Assembly (NCBI GenBank): GCA_016874775.1
Contig: VGTJ01000017.1
Span: 1-48,116 of the forward strand
Source of the DNA: Deltaproteobacteria bacterium
Lineage (GTDB): Bacteria; Desulfobacterota; Binatia; Bin18
Direction: 5' to 3'
DNA length: 48,116 nucleotides
In this document: positions 1 through 9,329 of the stretch, one piece after another
Layout: each line of letters begins with the position of its first letter
Numbering within the stretch: position 1 is the stretch's first letter
The notes under the pieces: generated by a model
The model's database searches: none
What the model was told of the DNA's origin: nothing
Seen by the model: only the letters and a program-made list of their open reading frames with translations
Position numbers and translations under genes: made by a program

Positions 1-2
1 TT

Positions 3-122
3 ACCCGCTGTCATCGCTGTCAGAGTATAGAGGAATTAGTCAATTTAGTCTTTGCTTGGCTGCAAAAACGCCGGTCCTTCCCGGTGGAACGTCAGGTGTA
101 TGCGCTTCCCCTCGCCGCCTAG
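3..122 (+). pseudogene. C-terminal fragment of a probable transposase (window edge)
   Basis: The third plus-strand frame is open from the window edge for 39 codons and stops with TAG at 120-122. The text contains ELVNLVFAWLQKRRSFPVE, which resembles the end of an IS630-like DDE transposase, but no catalytic residue lies in view, so the family is a guess. The fragment sits exactly where a minus-strand membrane gene loses similarity to its family, which supports an insertion sequence here. Only the tail can be seen; the rest lies left of the window. Confidence 0.4.
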
Positions 123-385
123 CACTTTCCATCGAGTGAGTTTCTATTTAGGAATAGCTTGAGATAGTGCGTCCAAATGGACTCGTAAATGAGGCCTGAG
201 AAACCGGAAAAAGCGAAGATCACGAAAATCAGGTTGCGAACGCCATGACTGGACTCGTGGATCACCTCGGAGTCAGGACAAGGGGGGGCAACATGGGGGG
301 ACGGAACCGCAACTTGAAGAGGAGGTGGTCCACCAGGTGCTGCAGCAGCTTCTGTTTCTACCGTGGGAATTTGAGTGACTTGCAT
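119..385 (-). pseudogene. Truncated N-terminus of a spermidine-synthase-like (MFS-fused) membrane protein
   Basis: This 88-codon frame starts with ATG at 385. It has a proline- and alanine-rich cytoplasmic lead, then a first membrane segment with the phrase FSGFSGLIYESIWTHYLKLF. That phrase is typical of the start of fused major-facilitator/spermidine-synthase proteins (usually 500 to 1000 residues). Right after LFL, where the family continues with glycine and the second membrane helix, the frame turns into NRNSLDGKC and stops. The break lies beside a plus-strand transposase tail, so the gene was probably cut by an insertion sequence with its junction near 145-152. The product is unlikely to work. 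Confidence 0.55.
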
Positions 386-530
386 AATACCCCCCGAAGG
401 TGATCAATCGAGTTCCACCCTGCGATGATCTCTACGGAAGACACATCGGAAAGCGGGATGAAATCTTAAAGAAGAAAGTGAGTGTGGCAGCGAACGCAAT
501 GTTCGATGGAAAAAGGAGACGACCTCTTCG

Positions 531-2048
531 TTAGGACAGGTGATACTTGTGTAAACGATGACGAAGGGAACGATAGTTTATGCCGAGTACTTCTGCTGCC
601 TTCTTTTGTACTCCCCCAGCCTTTTCGAGAGCAGCTCGAAGAATGGTTTGCTCGTACGCTTCTAGCTCCGCATCTAAACTGACTCCTTTACTGAAGAAGT
701 CGGTAGATGTTTCCTGACTGCTTGCCTTCTGTGCTGTGCTGTTCGATGAGCTCTCTATATGAATACGGCTCAGTGTATGGAGATGTGCGGTAAGGTCTTT
801 ACTACGAATGATGTCCTCTTCTGCCATAGTTACAGCGTGTTGGATAATATTCTCCAACTCGCGGATATTCCCGGGATAGTGATAATCGAGCAAAATGCGC
901 ATGGCTTGCGGAGAGATCTGGGGAAGACTCTTCCCGCTTGCACTAGCGAACCGAACAAGAAAATGGTGGATCAATAGTGGTAAATCCCCAGGACGTTCTC
1001 GTAAGGGAGGTAAGGAAAGGGAAATGACATTGAGTCTATAAAAAAGATCTTGCCGAAACCGTCCTGCTGTAACTTCTGCTTCAAGGTCACGATTTGTTGC
1101 TGCAATGACACGAACATCGACGTGTACCCCTTTGTTGCTACCGATCGGAGTCACTTCTCGTTCTTGAAGGACACGCAAAAGTTTCACTTGCATTGACAAG
1201 GGAAGCTCACCGATTTCATCAAGAAAAAGGGTGCCGCCATGCGCTTCACGAAAAAGACCTAGTCGATTAGTCGTTGCTCCGGTAAACGATCCTTTGAGAT
1301 GACCAAAGAGTTCACTCTCTATGAGTGACTCTGGAATGGCACCACAATTTACGGGGATAAAGACGTGCTTGGCACGTTGCCCCTCGTTATGAACTGCTTG
1401 TGCAACCAACTCTTTCCCTGTACCGCTCTCGCCAACAATAAGCACTGTGCTGGTGCTGTCCGCGACTTTTGTGATGAGTTGATAAACTTTATTCATCACT
1501 TCGCTGCGTCCAATTAAGCCAGCAAATGCTTCTACGCGTTCTCCCTCACTCCAGACGACAGTGTATTCTGCTTCCTGCGCGGCGTGCAGGCTGCGTTCGA
1601 GCGCCTTGATGCTTGTGATATCCTGAATGCTGTATAACATTCCGATCCCATTACCATAGGTGTCGTTCAGTGCTGAGCATGTCAGGCGGAGAACTCGTTC
1701 GCTATTGTCGTCGTGCCCTTGAAAAGTAAACTCAAACGGCTTTTCTGTGATTTTTGTTTCCGGTAGTGTTGGAAAGTGCTCGACAATTGCTTTCCCGAGC
1801 AAAGTATCGACTGGAGTTCCAGTAATCTCCCCAACTGCGCTGTTGGCATACTCGATAATGCCCTTGCTGTTAGTAATTAGCAGTCCACTTTCGAGATGTT
1901 GAACCACTCCTTGGTAGAGAGAGGAAAGATGACCGAATTCGAGATCCCGTTCGGCCAAAAGCTTTTCGACTTGAAACACCCGAAGGGTGAGGTAGCTACC
2001 GAGAAACGCGATGACGTAAAAGGAGACTAGAATGCCAGTAAGGCGCAC
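531..2048 (-). CDS. Sigma-54-dependent activator with PAS domain; C-terminal part of a split PilS-like one-component regulator
   Basis: The called start is GTG at 2048. The first 20 residues form one membrane helix (GILVSFYVIAFLGSYL). A PAS domain follows (about 45-150), then a sigma-54 AAA+ domain with Walker A GESGTGKE (near 207), the sigma-54 contact loop GSFTGA (near 254) and Walker B LFLDEIGELP. It ends in a Fis-type HTH. There is no receiver domain and no histidine kinase. The frame is open upstream of the GTG for 18 codons back to a TAA at 2103-2105, and beyond that TAA the same frame is the membrane gene 2103-2543. The helix here would be the sixth of a PilS sensor. The GTG has no convincing ribosome site, so this part may not be made alone unless the TAA is read through. 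Confidence 0.8.
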   Translation of the reverse strand: MRLTGILVSFYVIAFLGSYLTLRVFQVEKLLAERDLEFGHLSSLYQGVVQHLESGLLITNSKGIIEYANSAVGEITGTPVDTLLGKAIVEHFPTLPETKITEKPFEFTFQGHDDNSERVLRLTCSALNDTYGNGIGMLYSIQDITSIKALERSLHAAQEAEYTVVWSEGERVEAFAGLIGRSEVMNKVYQLITKVADSTSTVLIVGESGTGKELVAQAVHNEGQRAKHVFIPVNCGAIPESLIESELFGHLKGSFTGATTNRLGLFREAHGGTLFLDEIGELPLSMQVKLLRVLQEREVTPIGSNKGVHVDVRVIAATNRDLEAEVTAGRFRQDLFYRLNVISLSLPPLRERPGDLPLLIHHFLVRFASASGKSLPQISPQAMRILLDYHYPGNIRELENIIQHAVTMAEEDIIRSKDLTAHLHTLSRIHIESSSNSTAQKASSQETSTDFFSKGVSLDAELEAYEQTILRAALEKAGGVQKKAAEVLGINYRSLRHRLHKYHLS

Positions 2049-2102
2049 GGTTAAGGCAAGACCTGGAGTGGGGCTCGCGAGTAAAAAGGCTGATGAGCTA
2101 AA

Positions 2103-2543
2103 TTATGAGTAAGGAAGAATCCCATAGTACAGCAGATCAATTATCCCGCCATAGCAAAGTGTTGCTACTGTTGCGGCAACCACTGCTCCACGGCGAAAGA
2201 GAAGAAATGCGGCATTAAGGATGGCAAGGTGGTAAAGGAAAACGAAAGGACTCACAATCCCACCTGTGACTACAATAATACCCGTAATAAAAAGCGGGTC
2301 AAAAAACACTTGCGTATAGGCCAAAACCGCAAGGTCACGTACCTTTGTAACAAGGAGTCCTGAGGCGAGAGAGACGAGATTAGTGAAAACGAGAACACTC
2401 AGGAGCATACGCTCGGCAGGCGAGGCAAAGCTCCTGTGTTGATAGGAAAGAAAGACCGCTCCGAGTAGGCACGTGGTGATAACGACTCGGAGAAAGAGAA
2501 ACCACGAGAAGCGCTGGCGCAGAGCGGTCTGCGAGTCCGACAT
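2103..2543 (-). CDS. PilS-like membrane sensor, N-terminal five-helix part (split by in-frame TAA)
   Basis: This 146-residue protein starts with ATG at 2543. It has about five hydrophobic segments and the ending DLLYYGILPYS, which matches the membrane module of PilS-type sensors just before their last helix. In PilS a 20 to 30 residue linker and a sixth helix come next. Here the next codon is TAA, and the linker and helix continue in the same frame. Read as one gene (2543-531) the protein would be about 670 residues: six helices, PAS, sigma-54 AAA+ and HTH. Its first 164 bases overlap the abnormal 3' extension of pilC. It could be a decayed gene, a recent nonsense mutation or an assembly error. 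Confidence 0.7.
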   Translation of the reverse strand: MSDSQTALRQRFSWFLFLRVVITTCLLGAVFLSYQHRSFASPAERMLLSVLVFTNLVSLASGLLVTKVRDLAVLAYTQVFFDPLFITGIIVVTGGIVSPFVFLYHLAILNAAFLLFRRGAVVAATVATLCYGGIIDLLYYGILPYS

Positions 2544-3768
2544 AGTCTGAGCCGTTGATAATCGAACCCATTTTAAAGATCGGCATGTACATCGCGACTA
2601 CGAGCCCACCAATCACGATACCAAGGAAGGCAATGACCATTGGTTCCATCATCGCAGTCAAGTTGTTGACAGCATTATCGACTTCGTCATCATAGAAGTC
2701 GGCAATTTTATTGAGCATGGAATCAAGCGCGCCAGTTGTCTCTCCGACATTGACCATTTGGCAGACCATTGGGGGAAGCACTTGGCTGGCGAGCAGCGGC
2801 TCGGTAAGTGTTTTCCCTTCGCTAATACTCTGCCGCGCGTTGAGAATTGCTTTCTCTACAACTTTATTGCCTGCGGTTTTTCCCGTGATGAGGAGCGAAT
2901 CAAGAACTGGGACGCCGGAGGAGAGCAACGTTGCCAGGGTGCGAGTGAATCGTGCAACTGCAGCTTTGCGGATAAGTGTTCCGAAAATTGGCAGCTTCAG
3001 CAAGAACCCGTCTATAGCAAAGCGCCCCTTCTCGGTTTTGTACCACATTCGTATAGCTATAACGATCGCAATCCAGAAGGCAATGATATACTTGAGATAG
3101 GCGATGGTAACGTAACTGAGGTTGATGGCGATTTGCGTTGGGAGAGGGAGAGCCTTTCCAAAACTAGAAAACATGTCTGAGAAAGTTGGTATAACAAAGA
3201 TGAGCAGAATTGCAGTGACGATGACCGCGACAGAAACGATACTGATCGGGTAGATCATCGCCCCTTTGATTTTGGCTTTCAGTTTGATCGCCTTTTCCAT
3301 ATAGCCAGACAGGCGCTGAAGAATAGTATCGAGAATACCGCCGATCTCCCCAGCATGGACCATGTTGGTGTACAGATTGTCGAATTGCTTGGGGTGTTTG
3401 GCGAGTGAATCGGCGAAAGTGGTTCCCCCTTCGACATCAAGCTTAATCTGCCTGATGACTTTACTAAAAGTCTTATTTTCACTTTGCTGGGCAAGGATGT
3501 CGAGCGACTGCACAATGGGCAGGCCGGCGTCGATCATGGTCGCGAGCTGGCGGGTAAAGATAACGATATCTTTCGGGGCGACTTTTTCGCCAAACCCTGG
3601 GATCTTGATCTCCTGATCGAATTTCCCTTTTGCCCGGATTTTATTGGTTTTGGGGCGAATGCGCTGAGCACGAAGACGAGAGACTACTGCGTCTTTCGAG
3701 GCAGCTTCCATCTCACCCTGTACTGACTCGCCGTTGGGGCCGACACCTTGCCAAATAAAAATTGCCAT
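2380..3768 (-). CDS. pilC: Type IV pilus inner-membrane platform protein PilC, with abnormal C-terminal extension
   Basis: The protein has two T2SSF domains, each with the expected pattern: cytoplasmic helices with FTRQLATMIDAGLPIVQSL and FTRTLATLLSSGVPVLDSL, and a membrane pair. It ends its family part at MYMPIFKMGSIING. PilC anchors the pilus motor ATPases in the inner membrane and works with PilB and PilT in assembly and retraction. Members usually have about 405 residues and stop right after this phrase. Here the frame runs on for about 55 residues without similarity, reading out of frame through the start of the PilS-like gene. A TCA stands where TGA would give the normal end, so stop loss is likely. 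pilA, pilB and pilT are not in the window. Confidence 0.9.
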   Translation of the reverse strand: MAIFIWQGVGPNGESVQGEMEAASKDAVVSRLRAQRIRPKTNKIRAKGKFDQEIKIPGFGEKVAPKDIVIFTRQLATMIDAGLPIVQSLDILAQQSENKTFSKVIRQIKLDVEGGTTFADSLAKHPKQFDNLYTNMVHAGEIGGILDTILQRLSGYMEKAIKLKAKIKGAMIYPISIVSVAVIVTAILLIFVIPTFSDMFSSFGKALPLPTQIAINLSYVTIAYLKYIIAFWIAIVIAIRMWYKTEKGRFAIDGFLLKLPIFGTLIRKAAVARFTRTLATLLSSGVPVLDSLLITGKTAGNKVVEKAILNARQSISEGKTLTEPLLASQVLPPMVCQMVNVGETTGALDSMLNKIADFYDDEVDNAVNNLTAMMEPMVIAFLGIVIGGLVVAMYMPIFKMGSIINGSDYVGLADRSAPALLVVSLSPSRYHHVPTRSGLSFLSTQELCLACRAYAPECSRFH

Positions 3769-3904
3769 AGATACCTCGGGTTCTGGAAGTAGTAGGTGAT
3801 GTTTCGTGTATCGGAAGAGGTGAGGTTTCTCTTTAGCATGGCAGAGAGAACTCCTTTTCCCTGCTCTTTACAATGGGAGAGGGTGGATAGGCAAGAGTCC
3901 TGAG

Positions 3905-3947
3905 GAAAATTATAAGAAATGAGAAACTGCCTCTTTCCTACAGAGGC
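3905..3947 (-). terminator. Possible terminator after aroE
   Basis: A six-base-pair stem (3929-3934 with 3942-3947, GCCTCT and AGAGGC) is followed on the minus strand by a T-rich stretch. It lies 50 bases past the aroE stop and before pilC. The stem is short, so this is tentative. A TATAAT on the minus strand (3914-3909) lies in the T-rich tail and might be a -10 box for pilC, but I see no good -35. Confidence 0.35.
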
Positions 3948-3996
3948 TATCGGCAAGTCAGCCCAGAAATTGAGTATCAAAGACGTAGTATGGGTG

Positions 3997-4857
3997 CTAC
4001 TGAAGAGCATGCTGTAACGCCCGCTTCATTATCTGCAACGGCGCTGGCACCCCCGTCCACAACGCGAAGGCCAATGCGCCTTGATGGAGTAGCATTGTTC
4101 GCCCGTCGAGTGTGGGACGCCGCCCTCTTCTCGCGGGTTGCAGGAATGAGGTGGGTTTTGGTCGATACAGCAGATCGTAGAATAAGCACATGCGTGGAGT
4201 TTCAGCATAGGCAAGTGGAAAAAAGTCTTCATCATGGAGACCGACTGAGGTGCTGTTAATGATCAGGGATGCACGTTCTAGTAACTGCGAGTTTTGTAGC
4301 GCGGCTAAGGGGAGTGCCGTTACTTCAGTTTGACTCACATGACGATAACTCCGCACAAGTGCTCGTGCATTCGCGAGGGTTCGGTTGACAATCGTGATCG
4401 GTCCGTATCCAGCACGGAGTAACGAGACCAATACTGCGCGAGCCGATCCTCCAGCACCAATCAATATGACTTCTCCTTGCTTTGGCGAGAGTCCATATTC
4501 TTTCAATGATTGCAGAAAACCACGACCATCGGTGTTATCACCGAAGAGATGACCGTCACGGTTCACGACGGTATTCACGGCGCCGCAGAGTTTCGCTTCT
4601 TCGCTGAGCGAGTCGAGATAGCGAACAATCTGTTCTTTGTGCGGAACCGTGACATTCACCCCAGCAAGATTGAGCGCTCGGATGCTGTGGACTGCGCGAG
4701 CAAGATCGGACGGATGGACGAGGAGAGGCACGTAGACGTACGGCAGTTTACACGCTTGGAACGCGGCATTTTGCATTGCTGGCGAACGCGTATGGCTAAT
4801 CGGGTCGCCGAAGATACCGACGATGCGAGTCTGTCCTGTGATGCTTGTTGTTGCCAT
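3997..4857 (-). CDS. aroE: Shikimate dehydrogenase
   Basis: This 286-residue enzyme reduces 3-dehydroshikimate to shikimate with NADPH in the cytoplasm, on the way to aromatic amino acids. Visible marks are the substrate loop ISHTRSPAMQN near the start, the catalytic lysine in NVTVPHKEQ, the aspartate in GDNTDGRGF, the nucleotide fold GAGGSARAV, NRT (NADP-binding), and the C-terminal phrase MLLHQGALAF that lines the active site. Length fits the family. The ATG at 4857 is the natural start. It lies downstream of ppdK, from which it is separated by a palindromic repeat, and upstream of pilC, so it is probably its own unit. Confidence 0.95.
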   Translation of the reverse strand: MATTSITGQTRIVGIFGDPISHTRSPAMQNAAFQACKLPYVYVPLLVHPSDLARAVHSIRALNLAGVNVTVPHKEQIVRYLDSLSEEAKLCGAVNTVVNRDGHLFGDNTDGRGFLQSLKEYGLSPKQGEVILIGAGGSARAVLVSLLRAGYGPITIVNRTLANARALVRSYRHVSQTEVTALPLAALQNSQLLERASLIINSTSVGLHDEDFFPLAYAETPRMCLFYDLLYRPKPTSFLQPARRGRRPTLDGRTMLLHQGALAFALWTGVPAPLQIMKRALQHALQ

Positions 4858-4880
4858 ACAGCCAATTGTGGATAGGCGAT

Positions 4881-4955
4881 CTAGGTGTTGGGGATTATGT
4901 GCTGGGTGCTAGGTAAAGAGTGGGTTTTCCCAGCATCTAGCACCTAACCCCTAGC
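4881..4955. repeat. Imperfect inverted repeat of heptamer-like words (CTAG/CCTAAC type)
   Basis: The gap between ppdK and aroE holds words such as CTAGGTG, GTGCTGGG, TGCTAGG on the left and CCCAGCA, TCTAGCACCTAACCCCTAG on the right. Together they make an imperfect palindrome around TGGGTTTTCCCA. The same kind of wording recurs at 27292-27331. It could act as a processing or termination hairpin for ppdK messages. Confidence 0.7.
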
Positions 4956-4960
4956 CCCTT

Positions 4961-7792
4961 CTAAGCAGAAGCAGAGAACGCCATCTCTCCTGCTCTTTGC
5001 TTTCGCGCTCCGCGGGATTTCTTCTCAGTTTGAGCTTCCCGCAACGCTGCATGGGCCGCCGCCAGGCGCGCAATCGGTACACGATACGGCGAACAGGAGA
5101 CGTAGTCTAACCCTGTACGATGGCAGAAGTCGACCGATGCTGGGTCGCCACCATGTTCACCGCAAATACCAATCTTGAGGTCGACGCGTGTCGCTCGTCC
5201 TTTCTGGACCGCAAGATCAATCAATTGGCCAACCCCGCTTTGGTCAAGCGAGACAAAAGGGTCTTGCGGAACAATCCCTTGGAGGATGTATTCAGGCAGG
5301 AATTTAGCGGAGTCGTCACGACTCACTCCCAGTGTCATCTGCGTAAGATCGTTGGTGCCAAAGGAGAAAAACTCCGCACTCTGGGCGATGGTGTCTGCGG
5401 CAATCGCTGCGCGTGGCACTTCGATCATCGTGCCGACGGTGAATGAAACGGTTACGCCTTTTCGGCGGGTCACGTCCTGACAGACCTGGACAATACGCTC
5501 ACGCAAGATCTCAAGTTCGCGTTTGAAACCGACGAGCGGCACCATAATCTCAGGGATGACGTGAACGCCTTCACTCACGAGTTCGCACGCAGCTTCCATA
5601 ATAGCGCGAGATTGCACTTCGTAAATCTCTGGGAACGTCACTCCCAAACGACAGCCACGATGGCCTAACATGGGGTTGGCTTCATGCAGGGCGTTGCGTT
5701 TGGTGCGCAAGCGATCGGCGGAAACCCCAAGCTTGGTGGCGAGATCGTGGATTTCTTCTTCAGTATGGGGAAGAAATTCATGTAGCGGTGGATCAAGCAA
5801 ACGGATAGTGACAGGCAGTCCAGCCATAGCGCGCAAAATACCGAGAAAATCCGCCTTCTGCATGGGCAGGATTTTCTCTAATGCACGTACGCGACCAGCA
5901 GTATCTTCAGCCAGAATCATTTCACGTACAGCATCGATGCGGTCACCTTCAAAGAACATATGTTCAGTGCGACACAGACCAATGCCTTCCGCCCCGAATG
6001 CGCGAGCGACGCGTGCATCATGAGGCGTGTCAGCGTTAGCTCGCACTTTTAGGCGCCGGAAGCGATCTGCCCAGCTCATGAACTCTTTGAATTCTGGCGT
6101 ATCGGGGTTAGGGTCGCGAGTCGGCACTTTCCCGCGGAAGACTTCGCCGGTGGACCCTTCGAGCGTGATCCACTCGCCCGCGCGGATAACCGTGCTAGAG
6201 CCACGAATGGCAAATTGCTGTTGTTCGTAATCGACTTCTAAGGCTTCACAACCGACCACTGCGCATTTGCCCATGCCGCGACTGACCAGCGCAGCGTGAG
6301 AACTGGCGCCACCACGCGCAGTAAGAATCCCTTGAGCGGCGTGCATACCGTTAATATCATCTGGTGAGGTTTCAATGCGCACGAGAATGACTTTTTCACC
6401 TTTATGCGCTTCGGCTTCGGCATCTTCGGCAGAAAAGACCACTTTGCCACTTACCGCACCGGGCGAAGCAGGTAAGCCACGGGCAATACGCTCTTTAGTA
6501 GCATTGGGATCAAGGGTAGGGTGCAGGAGCTGATCAAGTTGTGCAGGAGAGACACGTAACACCGCAGTCTTTTCGTCAATAACACCAGCGTGCACCATAT
6601 CGACGGCAATTTTCATGGCAGCGGCGGTCGTGCGTTTGCCTGCTCGAGTTTGCAGCATCCACAAGTGGCCACCCTGAACGGTGAACTCAATGTCTTGCGC
6701 GTCTTTGTAATGCGACTCCAGCGTGTTGGCGATATTTTGGAGGGTCGCGAAACTTTCTGGCATCCGTTCTTCAAGAGAAGGATACACCTGCGCCCGCTCT
6801 TCATCTGAACGCCCTTCGCGGTGTGCGCGCTCGCGCGATGCTTGTAGGGTAATTTGTTGGGGGGTGCGAATACCCGCAACAACATCTTCCCCTTGCGCAT
6901 TGACTAAGAAATCGCCGTTCAACGCATTCTCACCATTTGAGAGATCGCGTGTGAAAGCAACGCCAGTGGCGCAATCATCGCCGAGGTTGCCAAACACCAT
7001 AGTCTGCACAGTGACCGCAGTGCCCCATTCGTCTGGGATATTCTCGATCTTGCGATATGTAATCGCGCGCGGGTTTTGCCACGAACCAAACACCGCGCCA
7101 ATCGCACCCCACAATTGTTCTTGGGGATTGTCGGGAAATTGAATGTGCAAACGGTCATAAATGGTCGCTTTGAATTCAGCGACGAGTTCCTTCAAGTCGT
7201 CAACACTGAGGTCGGTATCGAGTTCGATACCTCTTGCTGCTTTCTTTTCTTCGAGAATTTTTTCAAACGGGTCACGTTCAGTTTTTGATTCAGGCTTGAG
7301 CCCTAACACTACATCGCCATACATCTGCACGAAACGGCGATAGCAGTCGTAGGCAAAACGCGGATTGCCTGACTGTTGAATCAATCCTTGCACGGTGTCG
7401 TCGTTTAAGCCGAGATTTAACACCGTATCCATCATGCCGGGCATGGAAACGCGTGCACCGGAACGAACCGATAACAGCAAGGGATTGGCTGCGTCACCGA
7501 AGCGGCGCTTCATGATCTTTTCGATACGCGCTAAGCCTTTTTGCACTTGTTGTGCTAATTCTTCAGGGTATTTCCGCCCATTGGCATAGTAATACGTGCA
7601 GACTTCCGTGCTGATCGTCATGCCTGGAGGAACCGGTAGTCCCAGGCCTGCCATTTCGGCTAAGTTTGCGCCTTTGCCACCGAGCAGCCAGTTCATGCTG
7701 GCGTTGCCATCGGCTTTGCCACCACCAAAAGAATAGACGTAGCGAACCTTGCGAGCTTTCTGTGCTTGCCCGTTCCATGTGTATTCTGCCAT
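4961..7792 (-). CDS. ppdK: Pyruvate, phosphate dikinase
   Basis: This 943-residue protein interconverts pyruvate, ATP and phosphate with phosphoenolpyruvate, AMP and pyrophosphate. Domains run in order: ATP-grasp nucleotide domain (starting GGKGANLAEMAGLGLPVPPG), swivelling phosphohistidine domain with TARGGASSHAALVSRGMG (catalytic His near 499), and TIM-barrel PEP domain with GLCRTEHMFF, GTNDLTQMTLG and the catalytic cysteine in YVSCSPYR (near 900). The family usually has about 875 to 900 residues; the extra length is in the nucleotide domain and a basic tail. It follows recO and glyQS on the same strand, an order common in related genomes. It probably serves gluconeogenesis or reversible glycolysis. 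Confidence 0.97.
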   Translation of the reverse strand: MAEYTWNGQAQKARKVRYVYSFGGGKADGNASMNWLLGGKGANLAEMAGLGLPVPPGMTISTEVCTYYYANGRKYPEELAQQVQKGLARIEKIMKRRFGDAANPLLLSVRSGARVSMPGMMDTVLNLGLNDDTVQGLIQQSGNPRFAYDCYRRFVQMYGDVVLGLKPESKTERDPFEKILEEKKAARGIELDTDLSVDDLKELVAEFKATIYDRLHIQFPDNPQEQLWGAIGAVFGSWQNPRAITYRKIENIPDEWGTAVTVQTMVFGNLGDDCATGVAFTRDLSNGENALNGDFLVNAQGEDVVAGIRTPQQITLQASRERAHREGRSDEERAQVYPSLEERMPESFATLQNIANTLESHYKDAQDIEFTVQGGHLWMLQTRAGKRTTAAAMKIAVDMVHAGVIDEKTAVLRVSPAQLDQLLHPTLDPNATKERIARGLPASPGAVSGKVVFSAEDAEAEAHKGEKVILVRIETSPDDINGMHAAQGILTARGGASSHAALVSRGMGKCAVVGCEALEVDYEQQQFAIRGSSTVIRAGEWITLEGSTGEVFRGKVPTRDPNPDTPEFKEFMSWADRFRRLKVRANADTPHDARVARAFGAEGIGLCRTEHMFFEGDRIDAVREMILAEDTAGRVRALEKILPMQKADFLGILRAMAGLPVTIRLLDPPLHEFLPHTEEEIHDLATKLGVSADRLRTKRNALHEANPMLGHRGCRLGVTFPEIYEVQSRAIMEAACELVSEGVHVIPEIMVPLVGFKRELEILRERIVQVCQDVTRRKGVTVSFTVGTMIEVPRAAIAADTIAQSAEFFSFGTNDLTQMTLGVSRDDSAKFLPEYILQGIVPQDPFVSLDQSGVGQLIDLAVQKGRATRVDLKIGICGEHGGDPASVDFCHRTGLDYVSCSPYRVPIARLAAAHAALREAQTEKKSRGARKQRAGEMAFSASA

Positions 7793-7920
7793 ACCTTCAC
7801 CTTACTTCAGAGATTTGCTTGCAAATGTGCTATTGCTTGATTTGGATCCCCACTGCATGGCCCTTGTTCAGCCTAGCAAAACTAGCGAAAGCAATGCTAG
7901 CACTTCGTTCGGGAGATTTT

Positions 7921-7961
7921 GGGTTGTCTCTGTTGCGTCGCTTCACTGGCAATGACAACCC
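7921..7961. repeat. REP-like palindrome between glyQS and ppdK
   Basis: Perfect eight-base arms GGGTTGTC (7921-7928) and GACAACCC (7954-7961) enclose a loop containing TTGCGTCGCTTCACTGGCAA. This looks like the common extragenic element of the form ATTGC-TTCG-GCAATGACA. It lies after the glyQS stop on the minus strand, where it may stabilise or end the transcript. A second weak hairpin (GCTAG/CTAGC words) lies at 7878-7906. Confidence 0.55.
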
Positions 7962-7997
7962 TTCATAGTTTTGTCGGATCGTGGGGACGATGTGGGG

Positions 7998-9314
7998 TTA
8001 GGCTTCGATCCTCGTCACCAGCTCTGGGATCAACCGATCAATCGGCAGGCGAATCTGTTCGAGGGTGTCACGATCACGCAGTGTGACAGTATTGTCCTGC
8101 ATAGTTTGATGATCGACGGTTAAGCAAAACGGGGTGCCGACTTCATCCTGACGACGATAGCGACGACCAATCGCTCCAGCTTGATCGTAGAATACGGCAA
8201 ACCGTTGCTTGAGCAGATCGCGCAGCTCTAGCGCTTTTTCCGGTTGCCCATCTTTGCGTAACAAGGGAAAGATACCAACTTTGATGGGGGCAAGACGTGG
8301 CTTCAGACGCAGTACCACGCGTGGCTCGTCGTTTTGCACATCTTCATCATACGCATCAAGCAGTGTCACCAGCAAAATGCGATCAACCCCAGCCGCAGGC
8401 TCTATCACATACGGTTTGTAGCGTTCTCGGGTTTCATCATCAAAGAAGGAGAGGTCTTTGCCACTGTACTGCGTGTGTTGTCCGAGATCGAAGTCCGTAC
8501 GACTGGCGACTCCTTCGAGTTCTCCCCAACCAAAGGGATAGAGGTATTCGATGTCGGTTGTGCCCTTTGAATAGTGCGCCAGATCTTCCTTGGGATGATC
8601 ATAGAAGCGCAGGTTGGCGGCTTTGACTCCAAGCCAGTCGGTATACCACTGCATGCGGGCATTGCGCCAATAATCGAACCACTCTTGCTCGGTGCCGGGT
8701 TTGACGAAGAACTCCATTTCCATCTGTTCAAACTCACGGGTGCGGAAGATGAAATTCCCTGGCGTGATTTCATTACGAAACGATTTGCCAATCTGGGCGA
8801 TACCGAACGGCGGCTTCAAGCGGCTGGCCTGTTGGACATTCTGGAAATTGACGAAAATGCCTTGTGCGGTCTCTGGTCGTAGAAACGCGACTGCGGCGTC
8901 TTCTTCGACTGGGCCGACAAAGGTCTTGAACATGAGATTGAATTGCCGGGCTTCCGTCAGATCGCATTCCATGCCTTTGGGGCACTGACGATCGGCTTTT
9001 TCGGGAATGTGGTCAGCGCGAAAGCGTCGCTTACAATTGCGGCAATCAACTAATGGATCTGAGAAACCGGCGATGTGGCCTGAGGCTTCCCACACACGAG
9101 GATGCATCAGGATCGCACTGTCGAGACCAACGACATTTTCACGCGAAGTGACCATGAAACGCCACCAGGCTTCACGGATGTTACGTTTCAATTCAACCCC
9201 AAGTGGCCCATAGTCCCAGGTACTGGCGAAGCCGCCATAAATCTCACTGGAAGGAAAAACAAACCCGCGTCGTTTACACAGGTTCACAATCTTGTCCATT
9301 GTCGCTACTGTCAT
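7998..9314 (-). CDS. glyQS: Glycine--tRNA ligase, dimeric class II type
   Basis: This 438-residue enzyme charges tRNA-Gly. It is the single-chain alpha2 type, not the alpha2beta2 type: it opens with the catalytic core phrase [22 protein letters not shown]. It has a zinc-like insertion ([11 protein letters not shown] and CPKGMEC), class II motif 2 (FRNEITPG with [14 protein letters not shown]), motif 3 ([11 protein letters not shown]) and a C-terminal anticodon-binding domain. An alternative start is the ATG five codons further in; neither start has a clear ribosome site. It begins 15 bases after the recO stop and is probably cotranscribed with it. Confidence 0.97.
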   Translation of the reverse strand: MTVATMDKIVNLCKRRGFVFPSSEIYGGFASTWDYGPLGVELKRNIREAWWRFMVTSRENVVGLDSAILMHPRVWEASGHIAGFSDPLVDCRNCKRRFRADHIPEKADRQCPKGMECDLTEARQFNLMFKTFVGPVEEDAAVAFLRPETAQGIFVNFQNVQQASRLKPPFGIAQIGKSFRNEITPGNFIFRTREFEQMEMEFFVKPGTEQEWFDYWRNARMQWYTDWLGVKAANLRFYDHPKEDLAHYSKGTTDIEYLYPFGWGELEGVASRTDFDLGQHTQYSGKDLSFFDDETRERYKPYVIEPAAGVDRILLVTLLDAYDEDVQNDEPRVVLRLKPRLAPIKVGIFPLLRKDGQPEKALELRDLLKQRFAVFYDQAGAIGRRYRRQDEVGTPFCLTVDHQTMQDNTVTLRDRDTLEQIRLPIDRLIPELVTRIEA

Positions 9315-9329
9315 AGGTGTCGAGCCGTA

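Noticed and set aside
482-682. Small plus-strand frame
   Set aside because: It overlaps the end of the sigma-54 activator in another frame and has no family-like text.
2711-3726. Plus-strand frames inside pilC
   Set aside because: They are antisense shadows of a clear PilC gene.
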